DNA from: Cytobacillus dafuensis
GTDB lineage: Bacteria; Bacillota; Bacilli; Bacillales; Cytobacillaceae
Assembly: GCF_007995155.1 (NCBI RefSeq)
Contig: NZ_CP042593.1
Coordinates: 352,001 to 416,000 of the forward strand
DNA: 64,000 nucleotides
Direction of reading: 5' to 3'
Shown: piece by piece, positions 41,673-50,689 of the stretch
How the letters are laid out: every line of letters begins with the position of its first letter
How positions within the stretch are numbered: position 1 is the first letter of the stretch
Notes under the pieces: generated by a model
What the model was told of the DNA's origin: nothing
Databases searched by the model: none
What the model saw: the letters and a program-made list of their open reading frames with translations, nothing else
Translations under genes and position numbers: made by a program

Positions 41673-43250
41673 ATGAAAAGAATTTCTTTGCGTATGAAAA
41701 TGTTTATCTTTTCTTTTATTCTAGTTGTTTTCTCCGTTGTCACAAGTGGATGGATAATGATTTTAAATATATCTACAGCTTTTGAGAAGGAGCTTGGGGC
41801 ACGGGCGATTGCGATTGCAAGGACAGTAGCACAATTACCTGAAATTAAAAGTTATGTGGGAAAGGAGGGAGGATCAGAAATCATTCAGCCAATTGCAGAG
41901 AGAGTACGATTAGCAACTGATGTCGATTATATCGTCGTTTTTGATATGGAGAGAATTCGGTATTCCCATCCTTCTGAAAGTAAGCTAGGGACGCTTTTTG
42001 AAGGAGGAGATGAGCAGGCCTCATTATCTGAGCACGAATATATATCGAAGGCACAAGGGGTGTTAGGATTTGCTATTCGGGCATTTGTACCAATTATGAA
42101 TGATGAAGGAGTAAAGCAGGTTGGGGTTGTGACGGTTGGTATTTTGTCTCCGACTATTCAAAGTTTAATTGTCGAATATCGTAATGACATGCTTTTATCG
42201 TTGTTTTGGGGGTTGTTTATTGGTCTTATTGGTTCAATTTTTATAGCCAATCATCTAAAGAAACAAACTTTAAACCTTGAGCCTTATGAAATTGCCCGTT
42301 TAGTTGAAGAACGCTCAAGTATGATGCAGGCGATGGATTTAGGTATCCTAGCGACAGATGAGCAGGCAAAAATAATCTTTATGAATCGTTTAGCAAAGCA
42401 GTACACGAACTTTTATGGTCATTCCATCATGCTAAGGGAACTGTTTCCTGAAACTTGGCTGGCTAAGGAATCTCAAAAAAGTAATGAAGTAATCTACCGT
42501 CCTTTACTTTGCCATGGCGTTATGTATTTAGTAAGGATTTATCCAATTAAGGTTAAAGATCGTCCAGTCGGGTCCTTGATTATGATGACTGATAGAAAAG
42601 AAGCTCATATTCTTGCAGAAGAGCTAACTGGTATAAAAACCCTTGTTGAAGCATTGCGTGCTCAAAACCATGAATATATGAATAAATTACATAGTATTGC
42701 CGGATTAATTCAGTTAGAACGGACAGAAGATGCGTTGAACATGATTGTTGATGAAATTTCTGATGAACAGAATGTGGTTCAGTTTTTGAAAGATTATATT
42801 TCTGATTATTCAGTTCTTGGGCTTTTGCTTGGGAAAAGATCTCGTGCAAAAGAACTGGGTGTCTCACTAATTATTGATCAAGAATCCTTTTTATTAGAGA
42901 TCATGAATGGACTTTCAAGTGGTGACATGGTAACGATTTTAGGAAATCTATTAGATAATGCAATGGAAGCCTGTTTAAATTTAGAAGATAGAACTGTTAC
43001 CCTATGTCTGCAGAGTAATGCGACATTTTTATTTATTGAAGTTCAAGATAATGGAATTGGATTGCCAGACAAAGCAGAGAGAATTTTTGAATATGGATAC
43101 AGTACAAAGCAGAAGGATGGAAGAGGGATCGGATTAGCTTTAGTTAAACAGATTGTAGATTCCAACAAAGGTAGAATTTTTGTGAGTTCACAAATTGATT
43201 CTGGAACGATTATTACTGTAAAAGTGGGGATGGAAGAAAAAGATGACTAA
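41673..43250 (+). CDS. dctS: DctS/CitA-type sensor histidine kinase
   Basis: A 525-residue membrane kinase. Two transmembrane helices (residues ~10-32 and ~171-190) enclose an extracytoplasmic PAS-like (CitA/DcuS-type) domain with the ligand-site region RVRLATDVDYIVVFDMERIRYSHP. A cytoplasmic PAS region follows, then the phospho-acceptor His333 in AQNHEYMNKLHSIAGLIQL, and the ATPase boxes LGNLLDNAMEA, DNGIGLP and GRGIGLALVKQ. This family senses C4-dicarboxylates or citrate. It overlaps the response regulator by 8 bases and stands upstream of a DctB-like protein and TRAP transporter. Confidence 0.92.
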   Translation: MKRISLRMKMFIFSFILVVFSVVTSGWIMILNISTAFEKELGARAIAIARTVAQLPEIKSYVGKEGGSEIIQPIAERVRLATDVDYIVVFDMERIRYSHPSESKLGTLFEGGDEQASLSEHEYISKAQGVLGFAIRAFVPIMNDEGVKQVGVVTVGILSPTIQSLIVEYRNDMLLSLFWGLFIGLIGSIFIANHLKKQTLNLEPYEIARLVEERSSMMQAMDLGILATDEQAKIIFMNRLAKQYTNFYGHSIMLRELFPETWLAKESQKSNEVIYRPLLCHGVMYLVRIYPIKVKDRPVGSLIMMTDRKEAHILAEELTGIKTLVEALRAQNHEYMNKLHSIAGLIQLERTEDALNMIVDEISDEQNVVQFLKDYISDYSVLGLLLGKRSRAKELGVSLIIDQESFLLEIMNGLSSGDMVTILGNLLDNAMEACLNLEDRTVTLCLQSNATFLFIEVQDNGIGLPDKAERIFEYGYSTKQKDGRGIGLALVKQIVDSNKGRIFVSSQIDSGTIITVKVGMEEKDD

Positions 43251-43911
43251 GATTTCCGTATATATTGTTGAGGACGATCCTATGGTTTTAGAAGTAAATA
43301 AGGGATTTCTAGAAAAGATGAATGGCTTCACTCTTATGGGAGCGGCAACGAATGGCAAAGATGCTGTGGCAGAAATAAAAATGCTAAAGCCAAACCTTGT
43401 GTTATTAGACATGTTTTTACCGGATATTTCTGGTATGGAGATATTAGTTGAACTTAGAACTGAAAGAATTCCTTGTGACATTATCATGATTACAGCAGCA
43501 CGGGATGCAGTCACAATACGCGAAGTGATGCGATTAGGTGCGGTCGATTATATGGTAAAGCCTTTTCGGTTTGAACGATTTCAAAAATCTCTTCAAGACT
43601 ATTACAAAATGGCAAAAAAGATTACTGGACTAAATCTATTAAAACAAGAAGATATTGATGAATGGCTGGGGAGTTCTGAAAATGAAGTGGAGTTGCCAAA
43701 AGGATTGAATGAATTAACGATGAAACAAATTCTTCTCGGGTTAGGAGGAGCGGCAATGCCTGTTACAGCTGAACAGTTAGGACAAAACCTGGGAATGGCA
43801 AGAGTGACGGTAAGAAAATATTTAGACTTTCTAGCTATTAAAGAAAAGGTCGATATTGAAATGCAATATGGCTATGTTGGCAGACCAACAAAATATTATT
43901 CATTGAAATAA
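43243..43911 (+). CDS. dctR: DctR/CitB-type response regulator
   Basis: A 222-residue regulator with receiver domain (acidic pocket EDDP, phospho-acceptor Asp56 in LVLLDMFLPD, switch Thr in MITAARD, Lys in VKPFRFERF). The C-terminal domain has a helix-turn-helix of the CitT/MalR group (VTAEQLGQNLGMARVTVRKYLDFL). It should activate the TRAP genes downstream in response to dicarboxylates. Confidence 0.92.
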   Translation: MTKISVYIVEDDPMVLEVNKGFLEKMNGFTLMGAATNGKDAVAEIKMLKPNLVLLDMFLPDISGMEILVELRTERIPCDIIMITAARDAVTIREVMRLGAVDYMVKPFRFERFQKSLQDYYKMAKKITGLNLLKQEDIDEWLGSSENEVELPKGLNELTMKQILLGLGGAAMPVTAEQLGQNLGMARVTVRKYLDFLAIKEKVDIEMQYGYVGRPTKYYSLK

Positions 43912-44059
43912 CTTTATTATGGAACGTTTTATTATCTAAAAACAGGGAAGATCAGAGACCATAAAAACCAAAACGTCCAATATTTTCTTAATATTCCATT
44001 AGTTTAAATAGTGTGTAATATTATAATAATCGGATAATTGGTTAGCTTGGAGGAAGCAA

Positions 44060-45103
44060 TTGTACCTAATTAACAATTTCAAATGGCGCGCTTTATTAAT
44101 CGGAGCAGTACTTTTATTAGTGCTATTTGGCTGTCAATCTACTGCTTATCCAATAGACTTCGAACAGTTAAGTGAAGATGAACGAATTGTTATTCGCTTT
44201 TCTCATGTAGTGGGGGAGGATACTCCAAAAGGTTTGGCAGCCCGAAAGTTCGCTCAGCTTGTGAAGGAAAGGAGTAATGGACTTGTAGAGGTGCAGGTAT
44301 TTCCAAATGGTTTTTTATATAAAGATGGAGAAGAAATGGAAGCACTTTTACAGGGAGATGTCCAAATGATTGCTCCTGCGACTTCGAAAGTGACAACACT
44401 TATTCCTGAATGGTCGGTCATTGATCTTCCTTTCGCTTTCGATCGTTATGAAGAGATCCATGATTATTTGGCCACTCCAGCAGGGCAGGATCTTATCTCT
44501 AAATTTGATAGTCAAGGACTTCATATGTTAGGCGTGTGGGATAACGGATTTAAACAAATAAGCAATCGTGACTATCCAATCTATGATCCTGATAATCTTC
44601 AACATTTAAAAATGAGAATCATGCCGAGTGATATTATTTATGAGCAATTTTCTAGTCTGGGTGCCATCCCACAGGAGATTGATTTCAATATTCTCTTTCA
44701 TTACTTGGAAAGAGGGGACATTGACGGTCAGGAAAATACACTTTCCAATATAACGAGTAAAAATCTATATTTACTACAAAACTATTTAACTATTAGCAAT
44801 CATGGCTATTTAGGATATGTGCTATTAATGAATAAACAGTTTTGGGAGGACCTACCTGAACATGTTCAGGTACTTATTGCGGATACGTTAAAGGAAGTAA
44901 GCGAATGGGAGAGAGAAACTGCACGTAATTTAAATGCCGAAAAATTGGCGGAATTGGAAGCTTGTAAATGCATTGATATTTATCACCTTTCACCAGAAGA
45001 GAAACAAGCTTGGGAAAAGGAGTTTAAACCCGTATATGACTATTTTAAAGAGCGGTTTGGAACCAAATATATTGAAGCGCTTCCAAAGTATCACAAAAAA
45101 TAG
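44060..45103 (+). CDS. dctB: DctP-family lipoprotein, probably the DctB-like co-sensor
   Basis: A 347-residue TRAP-type binding protein with lipobox VLFGC (Cys near residue 22). It has the DctP core (VQVFPNGFLYKDGEEMEALLQGDVQM, then HLKMRIMPSDIIYEQFSSLGA with the carboxylate Arg, and GDIDGQENTLSNI). It sits between dctSR and a second, complete dctPQM set, so it is one binding protein too many for one transporter. In B. subtilis dctB-dctS-dctR a DctP-like lipoprotein acts as co-sensor for DctS; I infer the same here. The start is TTG 44060 behind TTGGAGGAAG. Confidence 0.82.
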   Translation: MYLINNFKWRALLIGAVLLLVLFGCQSTAYPIDFEQLSEDERIVIRFSHVVGEDTPKGLAARKFAQLVKERSNGLVEVQVFPNGFLYKDGEEMEALLQGDVQMIAPATSKVTTLIPEWSVIDLPFAFDRYEEIHDYLATPAGQDLISKFDSQGLHMLGVWDNGFKQISNRDYPIYDPDNLQHLKMRIMPSDIIYEQFSSLGAIPQEIDFNILFHYLERGDIDGQENTLSNITSKNLYLLQNYLTISNHGYLGYVLLMNKQFWEDLPEHVQVLIADTLKEVSEWERETARNLNAEKLAELEACKCIDIYHLSPEEKQAWEKEFKPVYDYFKERFGTKYIEALPKYHKK

Positions 45104-45191
45104 GCTATTACTTTTGTAAAAAGCTTTAGTTATAAAGTTAATAACTTTTTACTATAGAGGTTTTGACAATAAAAAGAAAAGGGGAAAAGGA

Positions 45192-46214
45192 ATGAAAAAA
45201 TTAGTAATGGTAGCTCTCGTTAGTCTGCTTGTACTAGTTACAGCAGCATGTTCGGGTGGTTCAGGTGGACAAAAAACTGTGTCAGAAAGCGATCCAATTG
45301 TAATTAAATTCTCACATGTAACATCCATTGATAGTGTTAAGGGCAAGGCAGCCAATCGCTTTGCGGAACTAGTAGCGGAAAAGACAGGTGGAAAAGCCAA
45401 GGTAGAAGTTTATCCTTCCTCCCAGTTGTATGGAGATAATGATGAATTAGATGCACTTGTTTCTGGGAATGTTCATATGATCGCTCCATCTGTTACAAAA
45501 ATGGTTAAATTAGATCCACGCTGGCAGTATGTTGACATGCCTTTCCTATTTAATGACCAAGAGCATACACGTAAATTTTTTGAAAGTGATATAGCGAAGA
45601 CTCTATTAAATAGTGATAAATTATCGAGCAACGATATTATGGGCTTAGCTTTCTGGGAGAATGGATTTAAGCATTTTACAAATAATAAGCATCCATTAAA
45701 AAAGCCTGAAGATTTTGCAGGTCTTAAATTTCGTGCACAGGCAGGAAAGGTTTTAGAAGCACAATTTAAAGCTCTTGGAGCTGGAAGTGCAACGATTGCT
45801 TTTGGTGAAACATACGCTGCATTGCAACAAGGAACGGTAGACGGACAAGAAAATACATACAATAATATTGACACACAAAAGTATCAAGAAGTCCAAAAAT
45901 ATATGACATTAAGTGAACACGGACGTTTAGATTATGCCGTTTTTGTTAATAAATCCTTCTGGGAAAAAATGCCTGATGATATTCGTGCACAAGTAGAAGA
46001 AGCATTGAAGGAGGCTACTGAGCTTGAATGGAAACTTGCAGCGGAAGAAAATGCTGCGAGCTTAGAGAATATTAAAAACTCTGGTAAGGTTGAAGTTCTG
46101 TCTTTGACTGATGAAGAACGTGCAGCTTTAGAAGAAGCTTTACAACCCGTATATGATGAGTTCAGTGAAGTCATTACATCCGAGCTTATCGATGGCATTC
46201 GCAATCTAAAGTAA
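45192..46214 (+). CDS. dctP: TRAP C4-dicarboxylate-binding lipoprotein DctP
   Basis: A 340-residue receptor with lipobox VTAAC, DctP motifs KVEVYPSSQLYGDNDELDALVSG, GLKFRAQAGKVLEAQFKALGAG (ligand Arg) and GTVDGQENTYNNI. It binds a dicarboxylate and hands it to DctQM. RBS AAAAGGGGAAAAGG. It is followed by a long hairpin before dctQ, which would allow more receptor than permease to be made. Confidence 0.92.
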   Translation: MKKLVMVALVSLLVLVTAACSGGSGGQKTVSESDPIVIKFSHVTSIDSVKGKAANRFAELVAEKTGGKAKVEVYPSSQLYGDNDELDALVSGNVHMIAPSVTKMVKLDPRWQYVDMPFLFNDQEHTRKFFESDIAKTLLNSDKLSSNDIMGLAFWENGFKHFTNNKHPLKKPEDFAGLKFRAQAGKVLEAQFKALGAGSATIAFGETYAALQQGTVDGQENTYNNIDTQKYQEVQKYMTLSEHGRLDYAVFVNKSFWEKMPDDIRAQVEEALKEATELEWKLAAEENAASLENIKNSGKVEVLSLTDEERAALEEALQPVYDEFSEVITSELIDGIRNLK

Positions 46215-46219
46215 AGAAT

Positions 46220-46342
46220 CATGGGGTTGTCCCATAAGGTGTCTGGCATCCACATAATACACTTTATCTAGAATCTCACTCGCTTATTGATACTAGATAT
46301 TGTTCGTGGTGCTTGACACCTTTGCTTTGGGACAGCCCCATG
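46220..46342 (+). promoter_or_regulatory. Long intercistronic hairpin between dctP and dctQ
   Basis: CATGGGGTTGTCCCA (46220-46234) pairs with TGGGACAGCCCCATG (46328-46342), and the inner AAGGTGTC and GACACCTT continue the stem, giving interrupted arms of ~35 bases around ~50 bases. The length and shape suggest a hairpin-type dispersed element. It carries no strong T run. Confidence 0.75.
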
Positions 46343-46390
46343 TATTTTACTATCACTTTACTGATAATAATCGGAAGAAGGTGTGCGGTA

Positions 46391-46888
46391 GTGAAGAAAT
46401 TAAATAAAGCTTGGAGTTTATTTGAGGAAGTTTCAGCGGGAACATTTTTTTTCGTAGGCATTACACTCATTTTTTATGGGGTAATCATGCGCTACTTTTT
46501 TAACGAACCAAAGGCGTGGGTTGAAGAGGTTGTTAGATATTTCATCATTTGGGGGACCTTTTTAGGGTTCGCAGTTGCTTTGCGGCACAACCAGCATATT
46601 CAGGTTGATATTGTATACGATAAATTATCTAAACGGGCTAAACGAATGGTTGATATTTTTGCGACATCCGTAAGCATTTTATTCTGTTTTGCTTTTACAT
46701 ATTACGGTTATGTTCTCGTTGAGAGCAGATATCATTCAGGGATGGTGTCCCTAGATGTTGGCATTCCAATGTGGATTGTCTATTTAATTTTACCTATATC
46801 TGGATTGTTATTTTTAATCCGTTTTGTTGAACGTCTTGTTCATTTGTTGCGCGGAAAGGAAGTGCACTATGATAATCCTATTACTTAG
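46391..46888 (+). CDS. dctQ: TRAP transporter small permease DctQ
   Basis: A 165-residue protein with four transmembrane helices and the DctQ pattern RYFFNEPKAWVEEVVRYFIIWGTFLGFAVALRHNQHIQVD. The start is GTG 46391 with GAAGAAGGTG 8 bases upstream; the frame is open further upstream into the hairpin but without a ribosome site. It overlaps DctM by 20 bases. Confidence 0.9.
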   Translation: MKKLNKAWSLFEEVSAGTFFFVGITLIFYGVIMRYFFNEPKAWVEEVVRYFIIWGTFLGFAVALRHNQHIQVDIVYDKLSKRAKRMVDIFATSVSILFCFAFTYYGYVLVESRYHSGMVSLDVGIPMWIVYLILPISGLLFLIRFVERLVHLLRGKEVHYDNPIT

Positions 46889-48140
46889 TATTTTCTTAGT
46901 TTTAATGATTTTAAGAGTACCGATTGCCATCAGTCTCGCGATGTCGACGATAGTTGTACTGATGCTAAGCGATTTTAATATGACCATGGTTCCGCAAAGA
47001 GTGTTCACAGCACTCGATTCGTATCCAATGATGGCGATTCCAGGCTTTGTGCTTGCGGGTGTCCTACTAGCCCGCGGTGGGATTTCTAAGTACTTAATCG
47101 AAGCATTGAAAACATGGGTAGGACATTTACCCGGAGGCTTATCGGTCGTTACCATTCTTGCTTGTATGATTTTTGCGGCAATTTCTGGCTCAAGCCCAGC
47201 CACAGCTGCAGCAATTGGCTCGATTATGATTCCGGCAATGGTTAACGCAGGCTATGATAAGAAATATTCTATGGGGCTTGTTGCTGCTGGTGGTACCTTA
47301 GGGATTCTTATTCCACCAAGTATCCCTTTAATTATTTATGGAATTACGGCAGAAGAATCAATTGGAAAGCTCTTTATGGCGGGTGTAATCCCTGGTCTGC
47401 TGCTAGGAGGAGTTCTCGTCTCGTCAGCCATATTTTATGCTAAGAGAAAAGGCTATGGAAAAGGTGTGAAAGCAACCTGGGAAGAGAGGAGAAGAAGTTC
47501 ACTAAAGGCCATTTGGGGAGCATTTCTACCTGTGCTTATTCTTGGCAGTATTTATAGTGGAGTTGTTACACCAACAGAATCTGCAGTTATCGCCGTTTTT
47601 TATGGAATTATTGTATCTGCATTTATATACCGTGAACTTCACTGGAAGGATGTTCGGCCGATTATTGTTGAATCCATTAATATAACGGCTATGATTTTCT
47701 TAATCATTGGGGCGGCGAGCTTGTTCGGCTTGTATCTGACGAATGCGCAAATACCACAGGAAATAGGCGCATGGATAGCAGAAAGTAACCTAAATAAATG
47801 GGTATTTATCATTATTGTTAATATATTATTCTTTATCATGGGAATGTTTTTGGAGGCTGTTTCAATTATCCTTATTACATTACCGATATTGCTTCCAATG
47901 CTGGTTCATTTTGATATCAACTTAATTCACTTTGCTATTATTATGACTATTAACATGGAATTAGGGATGATCACTCCTCCAGTAGGACTGAATCTATTTG
48001 TTGTAAGCGGTATTGCGAAAGAAAAGCTTGGAAGAGTAGTAAGTGGTGTTATTCCTTTTATCGCATTAATGATATTCGTGCTCATCATCGTTGTCATCTT
48101 TCCTCAGCTTTCACTTTGGCTTCCTGAGAAAATGCAATAA
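46869..48140 (+). CDS. dctM: TRAP transporter large permease DctM
   Basis: A 423-residue membrane subunit with ~12 helices and DctM signatures SGSSPATAAAIGSIMIPAM, GILIPPSIPLIIYG and GMITPPVGLNLFVVSG. It forms the sodium-driven channel with DctQ. ATG 46869 follows GGAAAGGAAG inside the dctQ coding sequence. It ends the dct operon; a terminator lies at 48169-48199. Confidence 0.92.
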   Translation: MIILLLSIFLVLMILRVPIAISLAMSTIVVLMLSDFNMTMVPQRVFTALDSYPMMAIPGFVLAGVLLARGGISKYLIEALKTWVGHLPGGLSVVTILACMIFAAISGSSPATAAAIGSIMIPAMVNAGYDKKYSMGLVAAGGTLGILIPPSIPLIIYGITAEESIGKLFMAGVIPGLLLGGVLVSSAIFYAKRKGYGKGVKATWEERRRSSLKAIWGAFLPVLILGSIYSGVVTPTESAVIAVFYGIIVSAFIYRELHWKDVRPIIVESINITAMIFLIIGAASLFGLYLTNAQIPQEIGAWIAESNLNKWVFIIIVNILFFIMGMFLEAVSIILITLPILLPMLVHFDINLIHFAIIMTINMELGMITPPVGLNLFVVSGIAKEKLGRVVSGVIPFIALMIFVLIIVVIFPQLSLWLPEKMQ

Positions 48141-48168
48141 TTTACTCTTAATTATTAAAGGTAAAAAC

Positions 48169-48199
48169 AAAAACGGCGACGATATATTGCCGTTTTTTT
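48169..48199 (+). terminator. Terminator of the dct operon
   Basis: AAAACGGC pairs with GCCGTTTT around CGACGATATATT-type loop bases, followed by TTTTT. Confidence 0.85.
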
Positions 48200-48204
48200 A
48201 ATTT

Positions 48205-48394
48205 GGCTGTGTTAAAGCTCAATGTTGATAATAATGCTATCTTGTTGTTGATTGGAGCGGAAGGCGCGAGACTCCTGCGGGAGAAGCGAGTCAAAGGGAG
48301 ACCCCGCAGGAGCGATAGCGACGAGGAGGCTTCCGGACCGCCCGCGGTCGCTAAGTGCCTGCAGCGGAAATCAACAGGGGAGATTAACATAGCC
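48205..48394. repeat. Dispersed repeat R4, copy b
   Basis: Starts GGCTGTGTTAAAGCT and ends AGATTAACATAGCC (terminal inverted repeats). The body GCGGAAGGCGCGAGACTCC, GGAGACCCCGCAGGAGCG and GTGCCTGCAGCGGAAATCAAC is shared with 28091-28337. It is GC-rich against an AT-rich background and follows the dct terminator by five bases. Confidence 0.85.
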
Positions 48395-48477
48395 TTTAAT
48401 TTAGAGGGTATTTCGGGAATGTCAGTAACTAATTTTTAAAAAAAGAGTTGCTAAAAATTAATCGAATTAGTTAAAAT

Positions 48478-48492
48478 ACTAATATGATTAGT
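48478..48492. promoter_or_regulatory. TetR-type operator candidate before the MBL gene
   Basis: ACTAAT-ATG-ATTAGT is a perfect palindrome 24 bases before the start, and ACTAATTTTT recurs at 48427. It is probably the target of the TetR protein encoded second in this operon. Confidence 0.55.
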
Positions 48493-48516
48493 TTTTGTAG
48501 GAGGGCATGATAAATT

Positions 48517-49239
48517 ATGAAGATAACGAAGGTTCATAATGTTTTTCAATTAGCTTTTATGCCACGATTGTTTCCTGTGAATTGTTATTTAGTAGAAGAG
48601 GAGAATGGGCTTACCCTTATTGATGCGGCCTTACCTTATAGCACAAAGGGCATTTTCAATGCCGCCAGGAAAATTGGAAAGCCAATAAGAAATATTATTC
48701 TTACACATGCTCACGCTGACCATGTGGGTGCATTGGATGAGCTAAAAAAACTTTTACCAGAAGCTCAAGTAAGTATTTCATTTAGGGATTCACGATTATT
48801 GGCTGGTGACACTTCTCTATTGCCACATGAAAAAAACTGTCCGATTCGCGGAGGCATTCCTAAAAATATTAAAACTCAGCCAGATCTTTTGCTTCAAGAA
48901 GGAGACCGGATTGGCTCATTGGAAGTAATAAGCTCGCCAGGACATACACCAGGTTCGATTGCTCTCCTTGACACGCGTAATCGCAGTTTAATTGTCGGGG
49001 ATGCATTTCAAACTAGAGGTGGAGTTGCAGTTTCTGGAACAGTTAAGCCATTATTTCCATTTCCAGCTTTAGCAACTTGGGATAAAGAGACAGCGCTTGA
49101 AAGCGCAAGGAAATTAATCAATTGTCAGCCAAATTTACTTGCTGCAGGACATGGGAAAATGATTGAAAGTCCATTATCAATAATGAAACAAGCCATTAAT
49201 CAAGCAGAAGTAACATTAGAACAAGAAGGCAGGAGGTGA
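48517..49239 (+). CDS. Metallo-beta-lactamase-fold hydrolase
   Basis: A 240-residue MBL-fold enzyme with the dinuclear metal motif THAHADHVG, later SSPGHTPGSIAL, GDAFQ and GHGKM. The order resembles YflN/glyoxalase-II-like or lactonase-like hydrolases; the substrate is unknown. It heads an operon with TetR, YrdB-like, SnoaL-like and GNAT genes. RBS GGAGGGC at ~13 bases. Confidence 0.85.
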   Translation: MKITKVHNVFQLAFMPRLFPVNCYLVEEENGLTLIDAALPYSTKGIFNAARKIGKPIRNIILTHAHADHVGALDELKKLLPEAQVSISFRDSRLLAGDTSLLPHEKNCPIRGGIPKNIKTQPDLLLQEGDRIGSLEVISSPGHTPGSIALLDTRNRSLIVGDAFQTRGGVAVSGTVKPLFPFPALATWDKETALESARKLINCQPNLLAAGHGKMIESPLSIMKQAINQAEVTLEQEGRR

Positions 49240-49246
49240 GCTAGAG

Positions 49247-49852
49247 TTGTCTCGTAGAATGAAAATAGATTTATCTACTATATTGCTTAAAGCGACAGAG
49301 CTAATCGACAATCATGGGTTGGAGCAGCTTACCATTGGCATGTTGGCAGAAGAATTACAAGTTCGTCCACCTTCTTTATATAACCATGTGAACGGATTAA
49401 ATGAATTAAAGCAGAAGCTAGCTATCCATGGAACAGAAAAGCTTTACGAGGCCATGCTTCAAGCTGCCGTAGGACGTTCAGGTGATGACGCCATTAGGGC
49501 TCTCGGTGAGGCATACATTCAATTTGTAAGAAGTCACCCTGGGCTTTATCATGCAACAACAAGATTTCCTAATGCTGAGGATGGAGATTTACAGCAGGCA
49601 CAGCAGTCCATTGTCCAGCTTGCTATTCAAGTTCTGCAAGTGTATGAGCTTGAAGAGGAGCAAGCCATTCATATGGTTAGAGGCTTTAGAAGTATTTTGC
49701 ATGGATTTGCTTCCATTGAACAAATGGGTGGTTTTGGGCTGCCAATTGATACTGATAAGAGCCTAACCATTCTTATCGATACATTTATTAAAGGTCTCCA
49801 TTCCATTTGTGATAGGGGGAACGGCGAATGCTTCTATCCAGCTTTAAATTAG
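49247..49852 (+). CDS. TetR-family repressor with WHG-type C-terminal domain
   Basis: A 201-residue regulator. Helix-turn-helix: LTIGMLAEELQVRPPSLYNHVNGLNELKQKLA. The C-terminal domain has the FVRSHPGLYHATTRFP...GFRSILHGFASIEQMGGFGLP pattern of the WHG/TetR_C group. The start is TTG 49247 with AGGAGGTGA 7 bases upstream. It is seven bases after the MBL gene, in the same operon, and overlaps the next gene by 25 bases. Confidence 0.87.
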   Translation: MSRRMKIDLSTILLKATELIDNHGLEQLTIGMLAEELQVRPPSLYNHVNGLNELKQKLAIHGTEKLYEAMLQAAVGRSGDDAIRALGEAYIQFVRSHPGLYHATTRFPNAEDGDLQQAQQSIVQLAIQVLQVYELEEEQAIHMVRGFRSILHGFASIEQMGGFGLPIDTDKSLTILIDTFIKGLHSICDRGNGECFYPALN

Positions 49853-50172
49853 CAAATTTAGGCCTTCGATTTATGCTGGAGCTTTGTGCGCTTACTGTGT
49901 ATGGGTATTGGGGTTTTAAAATAGGAGGTCCCATGGTAATGAAGTGGATTCTTGCATTCTTGATTCCTTTCGTTATCGCAACAATATGGGGAATATTTGG
50001 GTCACCGAAGGCGAGTATCCAGCTCTCGGGCTCTGCACATTTTCTCCTCGAAATTTTCATCTTTCTAACCCCTGTCGTCTTGCTCTTAAGTCAAGGAAAG
50101 GTGAAATTAGCTTGGATTTATGGAATCATTGTGGTGATAAACAAAATTCTTTTGTATGTGTGGGAACAATAA
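49828..50172 (+). CDS. YrdB-like membrane protein (DUF2568)
   Basis: A 114-residue protein with four transmembrane helices and the DUF2568 pattern NLGLRFMLELCALTVYGYWGF, then FVIATIWGIFGSPKAS and ILLYVWEQ. The function is unknown. It overlaps the TetR coding region by 25 bases with GGGGGAACGGCG as ribosome site. Confidence 0.8.
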   Translation: MLLSSFKLANLGLRFMLELCALTVYGYWGFKIGGPMVMKWILAFLIPFVIATIWGIFGSPKASIQLSGSAHFLLEIFIFLTPVVLLLSQGKVKLAWIYGIIVVINKILLYVWEQ

Positions 50173-50196
50173 TATGCTAATGAAGGAGAATGTACG

Positions 50197-50643
50197 ATGG
50201 ATAAAGCTTATGAAGAAATAGAAGCACTTTATCACCAGCTTATTACTGCATGGAATAATCGTAACGCCTATGCAATGTCGGAGCTATTTGCAGAGGGTGG
50301 AGAAATGATAGGGTTTGATGGAAGTATAGCTGCTAGTCGCGAGGAAATATTTTCGCATTTAAAGCCGATTTTTGAAAATCATCCAACTGCCCCATTTATT
50401 AGTAAGGTGAAGAATGTAATTTATCTTGATTCTAGGACTGCTCTATTGCGGGCAATTGCTGGCATGGTTCCAATTGGAAAAACAGAAATCAATCCAAGTG
50501 TTAATGCACATCAAACGCTTGTTGCTGTCAAAGCCGAAGAAAAATGGCAAATTCAGCTTTTTCAAAATACACCAGCCCAATTCCATGGAAGACCAGAGCT
50601 TGCCGAACAAATGACAGAGGAGTTAAGCGAACTACTGAAATAA
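50197..50643 (+). CDS. SnoaL-like (SgcJ/EcaC family) protein
   Basis: A 148-residue NTF2-fold protein: EALYHQLITAWNNRNAYAMSELFAEGGEMIGFDGS, then TALLRAIAGMVP and VNAHQTLVAVKAEEKWQIQLFQNTPAQFHGRPE, the standard SgcJ/EcaC layout. It is probably a small-molecule-binding or cyclase-like protein with no assigned reaction. RBS TGAAGGAGA; fourth in the operon. Confidence 0.82.
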   Translation: MDKAYEEIEALYHQLITAWNNRNAYAMSELFAEGGEMIGFDGSIAASREEIFSHLKPIFENHPTAPFISKVKNVIYLDSRTALLRAIAGMVPIGKTEINPSVNAHQTLVAVKAEEKWQIQLFQNTPAQFHGRPELAEQMTEELSELLK

Positions 50644-50689
50644 TTGGTATGATAAATTAGATAGTCATTTAGAGAGAGGAGAGAAATGA

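Noticed and set aside
41673..43911. Citrate-specific two-component system (CitST)
   Set aside because: The kinase family does not separate citrate from C4-dicarboxylates; the DctP-like gene and TRAP transporter downstream favour dicarboxylates.
48203..48439. 78-codon frame over repeat R4b (and the matching one at 28095-28340)
   Set aside because: The frames exist in both R4 copies but arise from the GC-rich repeat; no ribosome site and the insert shifts the reading.
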